From: Microbacterium esteraromaticum
Lineage (GTDB): Bacteria; Actinomycetota; Actinomycetes; Actinomycetales; Microbacteriaceae
Length of the DNA stretch: 64,000 nucleotides
Direction of reading: 5' to 3'
Assembly (NCBI RefSeq): GCF_028747645.1
Contig: NZ_CP118100.1
Coordinates: 1,612,001-1,676,000, forward strand
Position numbers and translations under genes: made by a program. The notes beneath the pieces are model-generated. The model was not told the origin of the DNA. It worked only from the letters and a program-made list of their open reading frames with translations, and ran no database searches. This document shows, piece by piece, positions 1 to 9,062 of the stretch (the stretch's first letter is position 1; the number at the start of each line of letters is the position of its first letter).

Positions 1-47
1 GTTATGCGCGACGTCCCGGTCGTCTGGAGCGCTGAGCGCCACGCGGA

Positions 48-2396
48 TCACTGGCGGCGATAGCGCGTCCTGAGCACGAGGTTCGGGTCCGACACGGCGT
101 CATCCCCCGTATCGATGACGACCTGGCTGATCGACCCGGAGAAGACGCCACGCTCGACACCGTAGTCGCGCACGACCGGGTCGAGGCTGTCGAGTCCCAC
201 GTCGAGTCCCTCATCAAACGAGAACAGTCCCGGCACGGTGCGTTCGATTCGCCCGGAGGCCACGCGGTCGTCATCGTAGAACAACGACGCGGTGCCGCCC
301 TTGCCGACTCCGCCACCGTCGTAGGCGAACTCAAGGCGGATGTCGTGCTCCCCCGGCGTCAGCACTCGATCCGCACGTACGGAATGAGTCTCCAAGCCGA
401 CGAAGTTGTGCGCGTAGGTGAGACGGCCCTCGGCGAAGTACAGGCTCCAGCCGCCGAATCCTCCGCCCTGCGCGATCAGAGCGCCACGCGCCGTCACACC
501 CTCGTCCACCTGAACGCGTGCCGTCACCGAGAACGACCTGTTCTTGACGTTCAGCACGGTGTTCTCGTTCAGGCGCGACATGCCGGGCCGCAGCACCTGT
601 CGCGTGCGGCCGCCCATCAGATCGGGCCGACCCGCGATCGTCGGATCGAAGCGCTCCCGTTCGCGGTCGTCGATGGGCAACACGTTGTACTTGGCCCCCT
701 CGATGAGGAACCGGTCCTGCATCTCTCGCAGCTTCTCAGGCATCTCGCTGGCGAGATCATGCGCCTGTGTCCAGTCATCGGGACCGTACAGCTCCCAGGC
801 ATCGTCCGTGAGCGCGGGGATCTGGTCGTCAGGATCCGGCCACGGCAGCAGGTGCTGCGTCACCGCCGTCCACCCCTGGTGATAGATACCACGGTTTCCC
901 GCGATCTCGAAGTACTGCGTGATGTGGCGCTCAGCGGCGCCTGCATCCTCAAGCGCGTACTTGAAGCTCGTGCCCTCGACCGGACGTTGCTGTACACCAT
1001 TGACACTCACGGGTTCGGGAATTCCCGCGTACTCGAGCACGGTCGGAACGATATCGATGAGATGGGTGAACTGGTGGCGGCACTCCCCCGCAGGCACCTT
1101 GCCCGGATAGCGCACGATGATACCGGTCCGGGTTCCTCCCCAATGCGAAGCGACGATCTTGCTCCACTGGTAGGGCGTGTTCAGCGCCTGCGCCCATCCA
1201 GAAGGAACGTGGTTGAATGACGCCGGCGTCCCGACCTCATCGAGATGAGGCTCGATGTCCGCCGTGGTCATCAGCACGTTGTTCTGATAGGCCATCTCAT
1301 TGAACGTCCCGTACGCGCCAGCCTCCGCAGAAGCCCCGTTGTCGCCGAGAATGTAGAAGATCAGCGTGTCATCCAGAACGCCCTGCTCTTCCAGAGAGTC
1401 CATCAGGCGAGCGACCTGATCATCCATGTGCCGGGCCATGGCGGCATATGCTTCGAAAAGTCGGGCACCCACCCGCTGGTCGGCAGGCGTGAGCTCATCC
1501 CACGAGGGGATCTTCGCGTTCGGTGAAGTGAGCTCGGCATCGGCGGGAATGACCCCGAGCTGCTTCTGGCGAGCGAAGATACGAGCCCGCTCTTCGTCGT
1601 AGCCGTGGTCGAAAGCGCCGCGCACCGCGTCCAGGTAGCTCTGCGGGGCGTGATGCGGCGCGTGCGTCGCACCGAAGGCGAGGTAGGTGAACCACGGTTT
1701 GTCGGGCGTGAGGGATGTCAGGTTCCCGATCCAGTCGATGGCTTGATCGACCAGGTCCTCCGAGAGGTGGTAACCCTCCTCGTAGGTGCGCGGCGGCTCG
1801 ATCGGCTTCGTTCCGTCGACGAGAGCGGGAGTGTACTGGTGCGTGTCTCCGCCGATGAAGCCGTAGAAGCGCTCGAACCCCTCCCCTGTCGGCCAACGAT
1901 CGAACGGACCGGACGGGCTCGTCTCCCAGGGCGGTGTCTGATGATGCTTGCCGAACATACCGGTGGAGTAGCCGTTGAGTTTGAGAACCTGTGCCAGCGT
2001 CGCGCAGTCATCCGGACGCACGCCGGTGTAGCCGGGGAACGAGGTCGCGACTTCAGCGAGCGCTCCCATCTCGGCGGAGTGGTGGTTGCGCCCCGTCATC
2101 AGCGCTTGACGTGATGGCGAGCACAGCGCCGTCGTGTGGAAACGGGTCAGTTTGACGCCGTCGGCGGCGATCCGTTCGGCCGCGGGCATCTGACACGGGC
2201 CACCAAACGCGCTGCTGCCGCCGAACCCCATGTCGTCGACGAGGATGATCAGCACGTTCGGAGCGCCTGCCGGCGGCCGCAGCGGTGCTGCAGGATGCGG
2301 CGGAACGGCATCCCGGGCATCCACCGGGGTGTCTGCCCCAACTCGCGGCCGCTGGATCGGGAGGTGGTGTCGTCCGAACGCTGTCTCCGATGCCAT
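48..2396 (-). CDS. Arylsulfatase (type I, formylglycine-dependent family)
   Basis: This 782-residue sulfatase would hydrolyse sulfate esters. The active-site signature CSPSR sits at residues 92-96, where Cys92 would be converted to formylglycine, and the metal-binding Asp pair is in ILVDDMGFGG near residues 51-60. A GKHH motif follows at about 149-152. The C-terminal 170 residues resemble the beta-rich extension of large actinobacterial sulfatases (AtsA class, also about 780-790 aa). No signal peptide or membrane segment is visible, so it is probably cytoplasmic. I chose the ATG at 2396 over an in-frame ATG at 2417 because AGAAGGG lies 7-12 nt before it. It is divergent from catA across 106 bp. 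The substrate cannot be told from sequence. Confidence 0.9.
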   Translation of the reverse strand: MASETAFGRHHLPIQRPRVGADTPVDARDAVPPHPAAPLRPPAGAPNVLIILVDDMGFGGSSAFGGPCQMPAAERIAADGVKLTRFHTTALCSPSRQALMTGRNHHSAEMGALAEVATSFPGYTGVRPDDCATLAQVLKLNGYSTGMFGKHHQTPPWETSPSGPFDRWPTGEGFERFYGFIGGDTHQYTPALVDGTKPIEPPRTYEEGYHLSEDLVDQAIDWIGNLTSLTPDKPWFTYLAFGATHAPHHAPQSYLDAVRGAFDHGYDEERARIFARQKQLGVIPADAELTSPNAKIPSWDELTPADQRVGARLFEAYAAMARHMDDQVARLMDSLEEQGVLDDTLIFYILGDNGASAEAGAYGTFNEMAYQNNVLMTTADIEPHLDEVGTPASFNHVPSGWAQALNTPYQWSKIVASHWGGTRTGIIVRYPGKVPAGECRHQFTHLIDIVPTVLEYAGIPEPVSVNGVQQRPVEGTSFKYALEDAGAAERHITQYFEIAGNRGIYHQGWTAVTQHLLPWPDPDDQIPALTDDAWELYGPDDWTQAHDLASEMPEKLREMQDRFLIEGAKYNVLPIDDRERERFDPTIAGRPDLMGGRTRQVLRPGMSRLNENTVLNVKNRSFSVTARVQVDEGVTARGALIAQGGGFGGWSLYFAEGRLTYAHNFVGLETHSVRADRVLTPGEHDIRLEFAYDGGGVGKGGTASLFYDDDRVASGRIERTVPGLFSFDEGLDVGLDSLDPVVRDYGVERGVFSGSISQVVIDTGDDAVSDPNLVLRTRYRRQ

Positions 2397-2502
2397 GATT
2401 GACACCCTTCTCTTCATCTGCAGACCGCAACAGTCGCACAGTACCGCCTTGCCGGCTCGACACGCCAGGAGCGTGTAGACATCCCCCTGTCACAATGGGA
2501 CT

Positions 2503-3159
2503 ATGACCAGCCCGGTACCCGTCGATCTCTCCACGTACCCGCGCCGAGAGCATTTCGCCCACTACCGCGATGTGGTGCCATGCACCTACTCCATGACGGC
2601 CGAAATCGAAGTGACGCGATTCGTGACAGCGATCAAGGCCACTTCGCGTCGGAGCTATATCTCCCAGATCTGGGCGCTCGCCTCAATCGTGAATGCTCAC
2701 GACGAGTTCCGGATGACCGTCACCGACTCCGGCGCCCTCGCCGTATGGCCGTCCCTCGACCCGTCGTTCACGATCTTCCACCCCGCTCAGGAGACATTCT
2801 CCAGTGTCTGGGTGCCGTTCGACGAGGACTTCGGGGCGTTCCACGAAGCAGCGGCGCGCACCATCGAGGACTATGCCGACGCGACCGCGCTCTTTCCCCA
2901 AGGACCGCCACCGGGGAACATGTTCAACGTCTCAAGCCTGCCGTGGACGAGCTTCACGGGCTTCACCCTTCACATCGACGGAGGTTCGAAGCACCTCGCC
3001 CCGATCTTCACGCTCGGCCGCTACGTCGAACGCGACGGGTGCACCCTGCTGCCAATCACAGCACAGGTGCACCACGCGGTCGCGGACGGGTTCCACACGT
3101 CGCGGCTTCTCAACGAGTTGCAGGAGATGTTCGCCGAGCCCTCGTGGCTCGGCGACTGA
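2503..3159 (+). CDS. catA: Chloramphenicol acetyltransferase, type A (CatA-like)
   Basis: This 218-residue protein has the length and fold pattern of classical type A chloramphenicol O-acetyltransferases, cytoplasmic trimers that use acetyl-CoA to inactivate the drug. The catalytic motif HHAVADGFH is at residues 190-198, with His191 as the general base and Asp195 as the structural Asp; the usual form is HHAVCDGFH, so only one residue differs. The pocket region SYISQIWALASIVNAHDEFR is also family-like. Only a weak ribosome site (GGGA) precedes the ATG. It converges with the ABC permease gene, the two stops being 6 bp apart. Chromosomal CatA-like proteins in soil actinobacteria may act on other substrates, so resistance is inferred, not shown. 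Confidence 0.88.
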   Translation: MTSPVPVDLSTYPRREHFAHYRDVVPCTYSMTAEIEVTRFVTAIKATSRRSYISQIWALASIVNAHDEFRMTVTDSGALAVWPSLDPSFTIFHPAQETFSSVWVPFDEDFGAFHEAAARTIEDYADATALFPQGPPPGNMFNVSSLPWTSFTGFTLHIDGGSKHLAPIFTLGRYVERDGCTLLPITAQVHHAVADGFHTSRLLNELQEMFAEPSWLGD

Positions 3160-3165
3160 CACCCG

Positions 3166-4830
3166 TCAGGCCGTCGTCAGGTCGCGACGTCGGTACCCGA
3201 CGACGCCGATCCCGATAAGTGCGACCGTCGCGGCCGTGAGCACCGCCACGGCGGACCACGATAGATCCTGAGCGGGGTACTGACCGACGTGTCGGAATAC
3301 CGAGGTCGACAACAGCGCTTCGTCGAGCTGCAGCATGTCGCCGAACAGGCTCAGTGCCGTCCCCCACCCGAACACGGCCCAGGTGAGGCCGACGAGCCGC
3401 GGGGCGAACCCGTAGAGCGCGACGGCGAGTCCCAGCAGAGCCCACACGGAAGCGACCTGTGCGATCTGTCCAACGAGCACGTCACCGAGCAGACCCCACT
3501 CATCCGTTACGAGTGCGGCACCGATGCCGTTGCCCACCCCTGCCAGCGCGAGCAGCCAGACCGAGCCGAGCGCGGTGACGATGGTCCACGACAGCAGCCA
3601 TCCGGCGCGTGACACCGAGGCGGCGAGTACCGGCTCCGTACGGACCGACTGTTCCTCGCCGACCAAGGCCTGCACCGAGAGGATGGCGAACACGGCCACC
3701 ATGAACGCGAAGTAGACGCTCATGAAGCCCAGATAGCCCTCGATGATCCCCTCAGTCCCTCCGAAGATGATCATGATCTCGTCGGGCAGGCCGGCCGCAT
3801 TCTCGACCATGGGCTCGGCGAACGTGCCGAAGGTGATGCCGCCGAGCAGGATCGCCACCGACCACCACACCAGCGCAGAGCGCTGTAGGCGGAAGGCCAG
3901 GGACAAGGGTCCGCGCAGCCAGCCCGGAGCGCGACCCGAGCCGAGCCGGTCCGGAAGGATGCCCGCGGCGAGATCGCGGCGAGACTGTAGCGCCACGGCG
4001 GTCGTCGTGCACAGTGCCGCGAACCCGAGCGACAGCAGGAGAGGCCACCACCGGTCAAGAGTCAGCGGTGCCGTCTGCTGCGACCAGCCGAGAGGTGAGA
4101 GCCACGAGAGCCAGCCGAGGTCGCCGCCCTGCGCGTGGGACATGTCCCCCAGTCCGCGAATGACGAACGCTGCTCCGAGCACCGCTCCGGCCATGCCGGA
4201 GGCGGCCCGTGAGAACGCCGACAACTGCACGGTGACAGCCGTCACGCTCGCGAACACGAGACCGACGGCGCCGACACTGCAGGCGAACAACAACGAATAC
4301 CCGAATGCTTCCGGCTCCAACGGGGAGAAGTGGAAGGCGAGTGCCATCAGCACGGTCATGACGACGTTCATCAGCGCTACGAGGATCAGCGCGGCCGCGA
4401 GCTGCGCGTGTCGACCGACGACGTTGGCACGTACGAGCTCGGCTCGTCCTGCTTGTTCCTCGGCTCTGGTGTGCCGTGAGACGGTGAGGATGCTCATCAG
4501 CGCTGCGCCGAGCATCAGATAGACGCCGTAGATCCCCACCACGATCCTGCCGACTGTGATCTCGTCGAAACCGTAGCCGGGGCCACCGATGAGCGCGATG
4601 ACCGGGTTCCGCGCCAGCGCGGCGAAGCCCTGCACTGCCGTCTCATCGAGAATGAGGCCGATCGCGTTCGCGAAGTACGCCATCATCAGCGTCAAACCGA
4701 GCACCCACGATGTGAAGCGCACACGGTCGCGGCGCAGCATGAAGAGCAGAAGCCTGCCCGTCCCGGTGAGCGTGCCGCCGGATCCGGATGCCACGTGCGC
4801 CCGCGTCGGTGCGTCCAGCACAGCGGTCAT
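3166..4830 (-). CDS. ABC-2 type exporter permease (antibiotic export family)
   Basis: This 554-residue integral membrane protein has about 12 hydrophobic segments in two halves, as in the fused permeases of actinobacterial antibiotic exporters (COG3559; the tetronasin-type transporter Rv1217c of Mycobacterium is similar in size and context). It forms a transporter with the ATPase encoded just upstream; the two genes share ATGA at 4827-4830, so translation is coupled. The N-terminal 25 residues are cytoplasmic, and the first membrane segment follows an [10 protein letters not shown] stretch. Export of a hydrophobic drug or peptide is inferred from family and from the adjacent TetR regulator. 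The substrate is unknown. Confidence 0.85.
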   Translation of the reverse strand: MTAVLDAPTRAHVASGSGGTLTGTGRLLLFMLRRDRVRFTSWVLGLTLMMAYFANAIGLILDETAVQGFAALARNPVIALIGGPGYGFDEITVGRIVVGIYGVYLMLGAALMSILTVSRHTRAEEQAGRAELVRANVVGRHAQLAAALILVALMNVVMTVLMALAFHFSPLEPEAFGYSLLFACSVGAVGLVFASVTAVTVQLSAFSRAASGMAGAVLGAAFVIRGLGDMSHAQGGDLGWLSWLSPLGWSQQTAPLTLDRWWPLLLSLGFAALCTTTAVALQSRRDLAAGILPDRLGSGRAPGWLRGPLSLAFRLQRSALVWWSVAILLGGITFGTFAEPMVENAAGLPDEIMIIFGGTEGIIEGYLGFMSVYFAFMVAVFAILSVQALVGEEQSVRTEPVLAASVSRAGWLLSWTIVTALGSVWLLALAGVGNGIGAALVTDEWGLLGDVLVGQIAQVASVWALLGLAVALYGFAPRLVGLTWAVFGWGTALSLFGDMLQLDEALLSTSVFRHVGQYPAQDLSWSAVAVLTAATVALIGIGVVGYRRRDLTTA

Positions 4831-5750
4831 GATGCGCTCCTGCTGAGCTCGTCACCGTAGTGGCGCAGCAGCAACTGCTCCAGCGTCGGCGGTGCGGCGG
4901 TCAACGTCTGCACACCGAGCGCGGAGAGCTCGCGCATGATCTCGGGGAGGTGTTGGGTGTCGGCATCGAAGCGAAGCTGGCTGCCGTCCCGCAGGTAGTT
5001 GTGGATGCCCTCCCGCGCCTCCAAGCCAGCCGGTGCGGTCGTCGTCAGCGCTGTCACCGACGTCCGCCCGAGGTGCCGCAACTCGCCGAGTGTTCCCGAC
5101 TCCACGATCTTGCCGCTGCGTACGATCGAGATCCGATCCGCGAGCACCTCGACCTGCGCGAGGATGTGGCTGGAGAGCAGCACCGTGCGTCCGGCCTCCT
5201 TGGCCTCTCGAATGCACTCCTGGAAGACCGCCTCCATGAGCGGGTCAAGACCGGCGGTCGGCTCGTCGAGGAGCAGCAGTTCGACGTTCGAGGCCAGCGC
5301 CGAGATCAGCGCGACCTTCTGCCGATTCCCCTTGGAGTAGGTGCGTCCCTTCTTTCGCGGGTCGAGATCGAAGCGCTCGATCAGCTCGTCGCGCTTCTTC
5401 TCGTCGATCCGGCCGCGCAGGCGCGCGAACAGGTCGATGGCCTCACCGCCGGTGAGATTCGGCCAGAGCTCCACGTCGCCGGGAACATAGGCCAGACGTC
5501 GGTGCAGGGTGACGGCGTCGGTCCAGGGATCACCGCCGAGTACGCGTACGGTTCCGGAGTCGTGCCGGAGGATGCCGAGGAGCACGCGGATGGTGGTCGA
5601 CTTGCCCGCGCCGTTGGGGCCGAGGAAGCCGTGCACCTCCCCCGGTGCCACGTCGAGAGTCAGTCCATCAAGAGCGCGCACGGCGCCGAAGGACTTGGTG
5701 AGGTTCGAGATGCTGATGGCGGATGCCGCCGAATCGGTCTGCTGGTTCAT
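4827..5750 (-). CDS. ABC transporter ATP-binding subunit (drug export type)
   Basis: This 307-residue ATPase energises the permease encoded downstream. Walker A (GPNGAGKST), a degenerate signature (YSKGNRQK) and Walker B with the catalytic Glu ([12 protein letters not shown]) are all present, followed by an H-loop (SSHIL). The C-terminal 90 residues form the extension typical of the CcmA/DrrA-like class. The start at 5750 is supported by GGAGA 6 nt upstream. It lies 31 bp after the tetR stop and overlaps the permease start by 4 nt, giving a TetR-ATPase-permease operon like Rv1219c-Rv1218c-Rv1217c of Mycobacterium. Confidence 0.93.
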   Translation of the reverse strand: MNQQTDSAASAISISNLTKSFGAVRALDGLTLDVAPGEVHGFLGPNGAGKSTTIRVLLGILRHDSGTVRVLGGDPWTDAVTLHRRLAYVPGDVELWPNLTGGEAIDLFARLRGRIDEKKRDELIERFDLDPRKKGRTYSKGNRQKVALISALASNVELLLLDEPTAGLDPLMEAVFQECIREAKEAGRTVLLSSHILAQVEVLADRISIVRSGKIVESGTLGELRHLGRTSVTALTTTAPAGLEAREGIHNYLRDGSQLRFDADTQHLPEIMRELSALGVQTLTAAPPTLEQLLLRHYGDELSRSAS

Positions 5751-5781
5751 TATCGTTCTCCATCGAGGTCTGGTGGGCAGT

Positions 5782-6450
5782 TCACGGGACCTGTTCTGCA
5801 GGAGGATCGTGCTGGCTGCCCGGCGTGGCTCGGGGCCCCGGGGGCTCGTGCTGCGCAGGAACCGACTCGATGAATCCGTGCTGATAGAGATCGAAGAGGT
5901 AGGGCGCGATGCGTGTCATCGTGCCCTGAACGCCGTCCGTGCCGAGAAGCTGGCGCATCTTCGATTCAAGAATCAACGGCGCCAATGCCAGCGCGGCGAT
6001 CGTCGCCGCTTGCGCACGCCGGTCATCGAACTTGCGAAGCACGTAGCCCTCGATTCCTTCATCGATGAAGGTCTCGACGGTCTCGACGTAGTGAGTAAAG
6101 AACCGTTGGCCGGGCTCCGAGGGATCCAGCATCGATGTGAGCAGATACTCGGCTTGGGTGCGCATCACAGGGTCGCCGAAAAGCTCTCCCACGACCAGCG
6201 GCACCTTGTGGGCATTCTCACGCTTGCGCGCAGTCAAAGCCTCGAACACATGGTCGTCGCACTGCGCGCGTAGCGCTTCCTTAGATCCGAAGTGGTGGAT
6301 GACCAGCCCCGGCGACACCTCAGCCGCTGAGGCGATGGCGCGAATCGTCGTCTTGGTGAATCCCTGAGCGGCGAACGCACTGATCGCGGCATCGCGAATG
6401 CGCGCGGCCGTCTCGGGAGCCGTGTGCGGTGCTCGCTGTGGTGAACGCAT
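5782..6450 (-). CDS. TetR family transcriptional regulator of the ABC exporter
   Basis: This is a 222-residue TetR repressor. The helix-turn-helix spans about residues 35-58 ([20 protein letters not shown], then FGSKEALR). The ligand-binding part follows, and the last 25 residues are Pro-rich. I take the start at the ATG at 6450 although the frame is open further upstream: a consensus TTGACA at 6481-6486 and TTCAAT at 6458-6463, 17 nt apart, would start transcription at about this ATG, and no ribosome site is present, so the mRNA is probably leaderless. An imperfect palindrome covers the -10 region, which suggests autorepression together with the downstream exporter genes. The inducer is unknown. 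Confidence 0.9.
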   Translation of the reverse strand: MRSPQRAPHTAPETAARIRDAAISAFAAQGFTKTTIRAIASAAEVSPGLVIHHFGSKEALRAQCDDHVFEALTARKRENAHKVPLVVGELFGDPVMRTQAEYLLTSMLDPSEPGQRFFTHYVETVETFIDEGIEGYVLRKFDDRRAQAATIAALALAPLILESKMRQLLGTDGVQGTMTRIAPYLFDLYQHGFIESVPAQHEPPGPRATPGSQHDPPAEQVP

Positions 6451-6486
6451 GTTTAATATTGAACACACGTTTAATACGCGTGTCAA
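6450..6486 (-). promoter_or_regulatory. Leaderless tetR promoter with overlapping palindromic operator
   Basis: On the minus strand TTGACA (6486-6481) is followed after 17 nt by TTCAAT (6463-6458) and, 7 nt later, by the tetR ATG. A 16-bp inverted repeat, TGTTTAATATTGAACA at 6450-6465, matches at 14 of 16 positions and covers the -10 box and the start codon. A second ATTAAAC element lies one and a half helical turns upstream (6467-6475), so two TetR dimers could bind. The AT-rich block stands out from the GC-rich surroundings. Operator function is inferred from position and symmetry. Confidence 0.65.
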
Positions 6487-6588
6487 GCGATGCACGCCAG
6501 GAATCGAGATGCCTTTCGCTCCGTCGGCACGCACGCGACGATGGAGACCCGTTCGGTTCCGCAGGCGACCGCCGGAGAGGACAATGGC

Positions 6589-6930
6589 ATGACCCAGTAC
6601 CTGATCTCATTCCCCAGCTGCGCGATGAACGTATCCGCTGAGGAGCTCCCCAGCGTGACCGCCGCGGCGCATGCGGTCGTCCGCGAGGCGAAGGCTGCCG
6701 GCGTCTGGGTCTTCGGCGGTGGCATCGACGAGTCGGTCAAGCCCCTCCGGATCGATGGGGATGGCAATGCCAAACCGGGCACGTACCCGCAGACCGCGCG
6801 GATCGAGGGCGGATACTCCGTGCTCGAACTGCCCTCGGCAGAGGCCGCCGTCGAATGGGCGGCGAAGATCGCTCGCGCCTGCTGCTGCGCGCAGAAGGTG
6901 CGCGCGTTCCCGTACGACCCGGAGAGCTGA
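6589..6930 (+). CDS. YCII-related domain protein
   Basis: This 113-residue protein matches the YciI/YCII-like family of small ferredoxin-fold proteins: it opens with MTQYLISF, has a central GGGIDES and PQTARIEGGY, and ends in a segment like ELPSAEAAVEWAAKIARACC, a form common in actinobacteria beside sigma factors. The ATG at 6589 is preceded by GGAGAGG with about 8 nt spacing; an earlier in-frame ATG at 6490 has no ribosome site. Its role is not known. It is divergent from tetR with 138 bp between them and is followed 41 bp later by an MFS transporter gene. Two consecutive Cys pairs near residues 95-98 (ACCCAQ) are unusual but unexplained. Confidence 0.8.
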   Translation: MTQYLISFPSCAMNVSAEELPSVTAAAHAVVREAKAAGVWVFGGGIDESVKPLRIDGDGNAKPGTYPQTARIEGGYSVLELPSAEAAVEWAAKIARACCCAQKVRAFPYDPES

Positions 6931-6971
6931 TCGCGACATCCACGCGAACCCCGTCGCAGTAGCCTGGACCT

Positions 6972-8300
6972 GTGACCACCGCTCCCCTGCTCCGTTCGAC
7001 ACCGGGCTGGCGGGCATGGCTCGTGTGGGGCGTCGCTGTTGCCGCGTACATCCTCGCGATCACCAACCGCAGCTCACTCAGCGCCGTCGGAGTCGATGCC
7101 GCCGAGCGGTTCCAGGCGGATGCCGCCACGCTGTCTCTCTTCGCGGTCGTACAGCTGGCCGTGTACGGCGGCATGCAGTTGCCCGTCGGGGTGCTGCTGG
7201 ACCGATACGGCTCACGCCCGATCATGGTCATCGGCATGTTGCTGATGGCGCTGGGACAGTTCGTCATGGCGATCTCGCCCAGCATCGGCATCGCCCTGGT
7301 CGCCCGCGTGCTGCTGGGCGCCGGCGACGCCGCGATCTTCCCCGCCGTGCTGCGGCTGGTCGCGACCTGGTTCCCCGCGCAGCGCGGACCGGTGATGGTC
7401 CAGATGACGGGGCTCGTCGGGCAGACCGGGCAGCTGGCGGCCCTGCTTCCGCTCGCGGCGCTGCTGCACGCCACGACGTGGACGATCACCTTCGGCAGCG
7501 TCGCCGGCCTGGGTCTGCTGTTCGCGATCCTGGTGTGGGCGATCGTGCGCAATCACCCACCCGAGCAGCCGGCGGATCTCAGTGTGAACACCGAGACGGG
7601 CGCGGTGCGCGTGGTCACGTCGGCGATCGACACCGGAGTCGGCATCCGCGCCGCGTGGGCGCACCCCGGCACGCGATTGGCATTCTGGTCGCACTTCACG
7701 ACGCCGTTCGCCTCGACCGCGTTTCTGCTGCTGTGGGGCATGCCCTACCTCACCGCCGGTGAGGGGCTCAGCGCGGCAGCCGCCGCTGCTCTGCTGTCGC
7801 TCAATGTCGTGGTCGCCATGACGCTGAGCCCCATCCTCGGCATCCTTTCGCGACGCATTCCCACGCGTCGCTCACTCGCGCTCGTACTCCCGAGCATCGG
7901 CATCCAGGTGGTCGCCTGGGTCACCGTCGCGTTCTGGCCGGGGCCCGCACCGATGTGGCTCCTCACCGTGCTCGTGGTCTGCCTGGCCGCCGGTGGACCG
8001 GCATCCATGATCGCGTTCGACCACGCTCGCACGCACAACCCGGCTCACCGCTTGAGCACCGCGACCGGCGTCACCAACTCGGGCGGATTCCTCGCCGCGC
8101 TCACCGCGATCTTCCTGATCGGGCTCACCCTCGACCTGCAGGGCGCGGGTACGCCCGACACCTACACGCTGGAGGCGTTCCGCTGGGCGTTCCTGACCCA
8201 GCTACCGCTGTGGGCGATCGGCGTCGCGTTCATCATCCACGAGCGCAAGAGCACCCGCATCCGCATGGGACTCGATCCCGAGCGCAAACGGCACCGCTGA
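6972..8300 (+). CDS. MFS transporter
   Basis: This 442-residue protein shows about 12 membrane segments in two bundles, with the family loop between segments 2 and 3 (GVLLDRYGSRP, matching GxLxDRxGxR) and an amphipathic central loop at about residues 195-225. It starts with GTG at 6972. The closest general type is the organic-anion or sugar-phosphate permease-like branch, but the substrate cannot be read from sequence. The last 20 residues are basic and cytoplasmic. It runs on the plus strand and converges with the SUMF1-like gene with 12 bp between stops. Confidence 0.87.
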   Translation: MTTAPLLRSTPGWRAWLVWGVAVAAYILAITNRSSLSAVGVDAAERFQADAATLSLFAVVQLAVYGGMQLPVGVLLDRYGSRPIMVIGMLLMALGQFVMAISPSIGIALVARVLLGAGDAAIFPAVLRLVATWFPAQRGPVMVQMTGLVGQTGQLAALLPLAALLHATTWTITFGSVAGLGLLFAILVWAIVRNHPPEQPADLSVNTETGAVRVVTSAIDTGVGIRAAWAHPGTRLAFWSHFTTPFASTAFLLLWGMPYLTAGEGLSAAAAAALLSLNVVVAMTLSPILGILSRRIPTRRSLALVLPSIGIQVVAWVTVAFWPGPAPMWLLTVLVVCLAAGGPASMIAFDHARTHNPAHRLSTATGVTNSGGFLAALTAIFLIGLTLDLQGAGTPDTYTLEAFRWAFLTQLPLWAIGVAFIIHERKSTRIRMGLDPERKRHR

Positions 8301-8312
8301 CGCCCCGCGCGA

Positions 8313-9059
8313 TCAGCGTCCGCGCGGGGTCCATCCCACCGGTCGCACTCCCCCGCGCCCGCCGCGTTCGAGGTCGGCGCGCGCCGACCACCCCTGCGCG
8401 GCATCAACGCCGTCGAACCCGCCTCGCGCCAGACGCATGCCGACATCGTCGTGATGCATGCGCGGGGCACCACCACGACGGACGGATGCCCGGACGCTCC
8501 ATGCATCGTCGGCGAAGCCGCCCCCTCGGAACACCCGATAGTCGTCGTAGCGTTCGGGGTCGAGCAGGTCCCAGCACCACTCCCACACATTGCCCAGCGT
8601 GTCGAACAGCCCGTTCAGGTTGGGCAGTCTCAGACCGACATCCTGCGGAGTAGAGACCCCATCGCGCACAGTCCAGGCGACGTCGGCCAGCGGTCCATAG
8701 TGCGGACCCGCCGAACCGGCACGACACGCGTACTCCCACTCGGCTTCGGTGGGCAGGCGGTAGCCGTCACTGTCAATGTGCCAGGTGACTTCCTCGCCAT
8801 CGAATGTGTACGCGGGGTCGAGCCCCTCCCATTCGGATGCCGCATTGCAGAACCGCACCGCGCGCAGCCAGCTCAGATCCCGCGCGGGGCGTCTCGGGTG
8901 CACAGCCGGCACCCCCAGCACCTCGGCGAACTGTTCTTCTGTGACTGCGAAGACACCGATCTCGAAGGGTTCCAGATCGACGGCTCGATGCTCGTCACGC
9001 CGAGCATCGTGCAGTGTCACCCGACCGGCGAGGAGCTGCCGCATGTGCCAGAGGTCCAT
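8313..9059 (-). CDS. SUMF1/FGE-sulfatase-fold protein lacking the FGE cysteine pair
   Basis: This 248-residue protein has the formylglycine-generating-enzyme (FGE-sulfatase, PF03781) fold: GYRLPTEAEWEYACRAG at about 99-115, a GNVWEWCWD block at 156-164 and RGGGF at 178-182. In true FGEs the segment after RGGSF carries two catalytic Cys five residues apart; here the equivalent positions read Asp184 and Val189, and the only cysteines are 71, 112 and 162. It is therefore unlikely to make formylglycine and may belong to the non-FGE members of the family. It starts 3 bp after the YczE-like gene, so the two are probably co-transcribed. A sulfatase gene lies 6 kb away. Confidence 0.82.
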   Translation of the reverse strand: MDLWHMRQLLAGRVTLHDARRDEHRAVDLEPFEIGVFAVTEEQFAEVLGVPAVHPRRPARDLSWLRAVRFCNAASEWEGLDPAYTFDGEEVTWHIDSDGYRLPTEAEWEYACRAGSAGPHYGPLADVAWTVRDGVSTPQDVGLRLPNLNGLFDTLGNVWEWCWDLLDPERYDDYRVFRGGGFADDAWSVRASVRRGGAPRMHHDDVGMRLARGGFDGVDAAQGWSARADLERGGRGGVRPVGWTPRGR

Positions 9060-9062
9060 GGC

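Noticed and set aside
2397..2502. Shared regulatory site between the sulfatase and catA genes.
   Set aside because: No clear promoter pair or palindrome was found in the 106-bp divergent gap.
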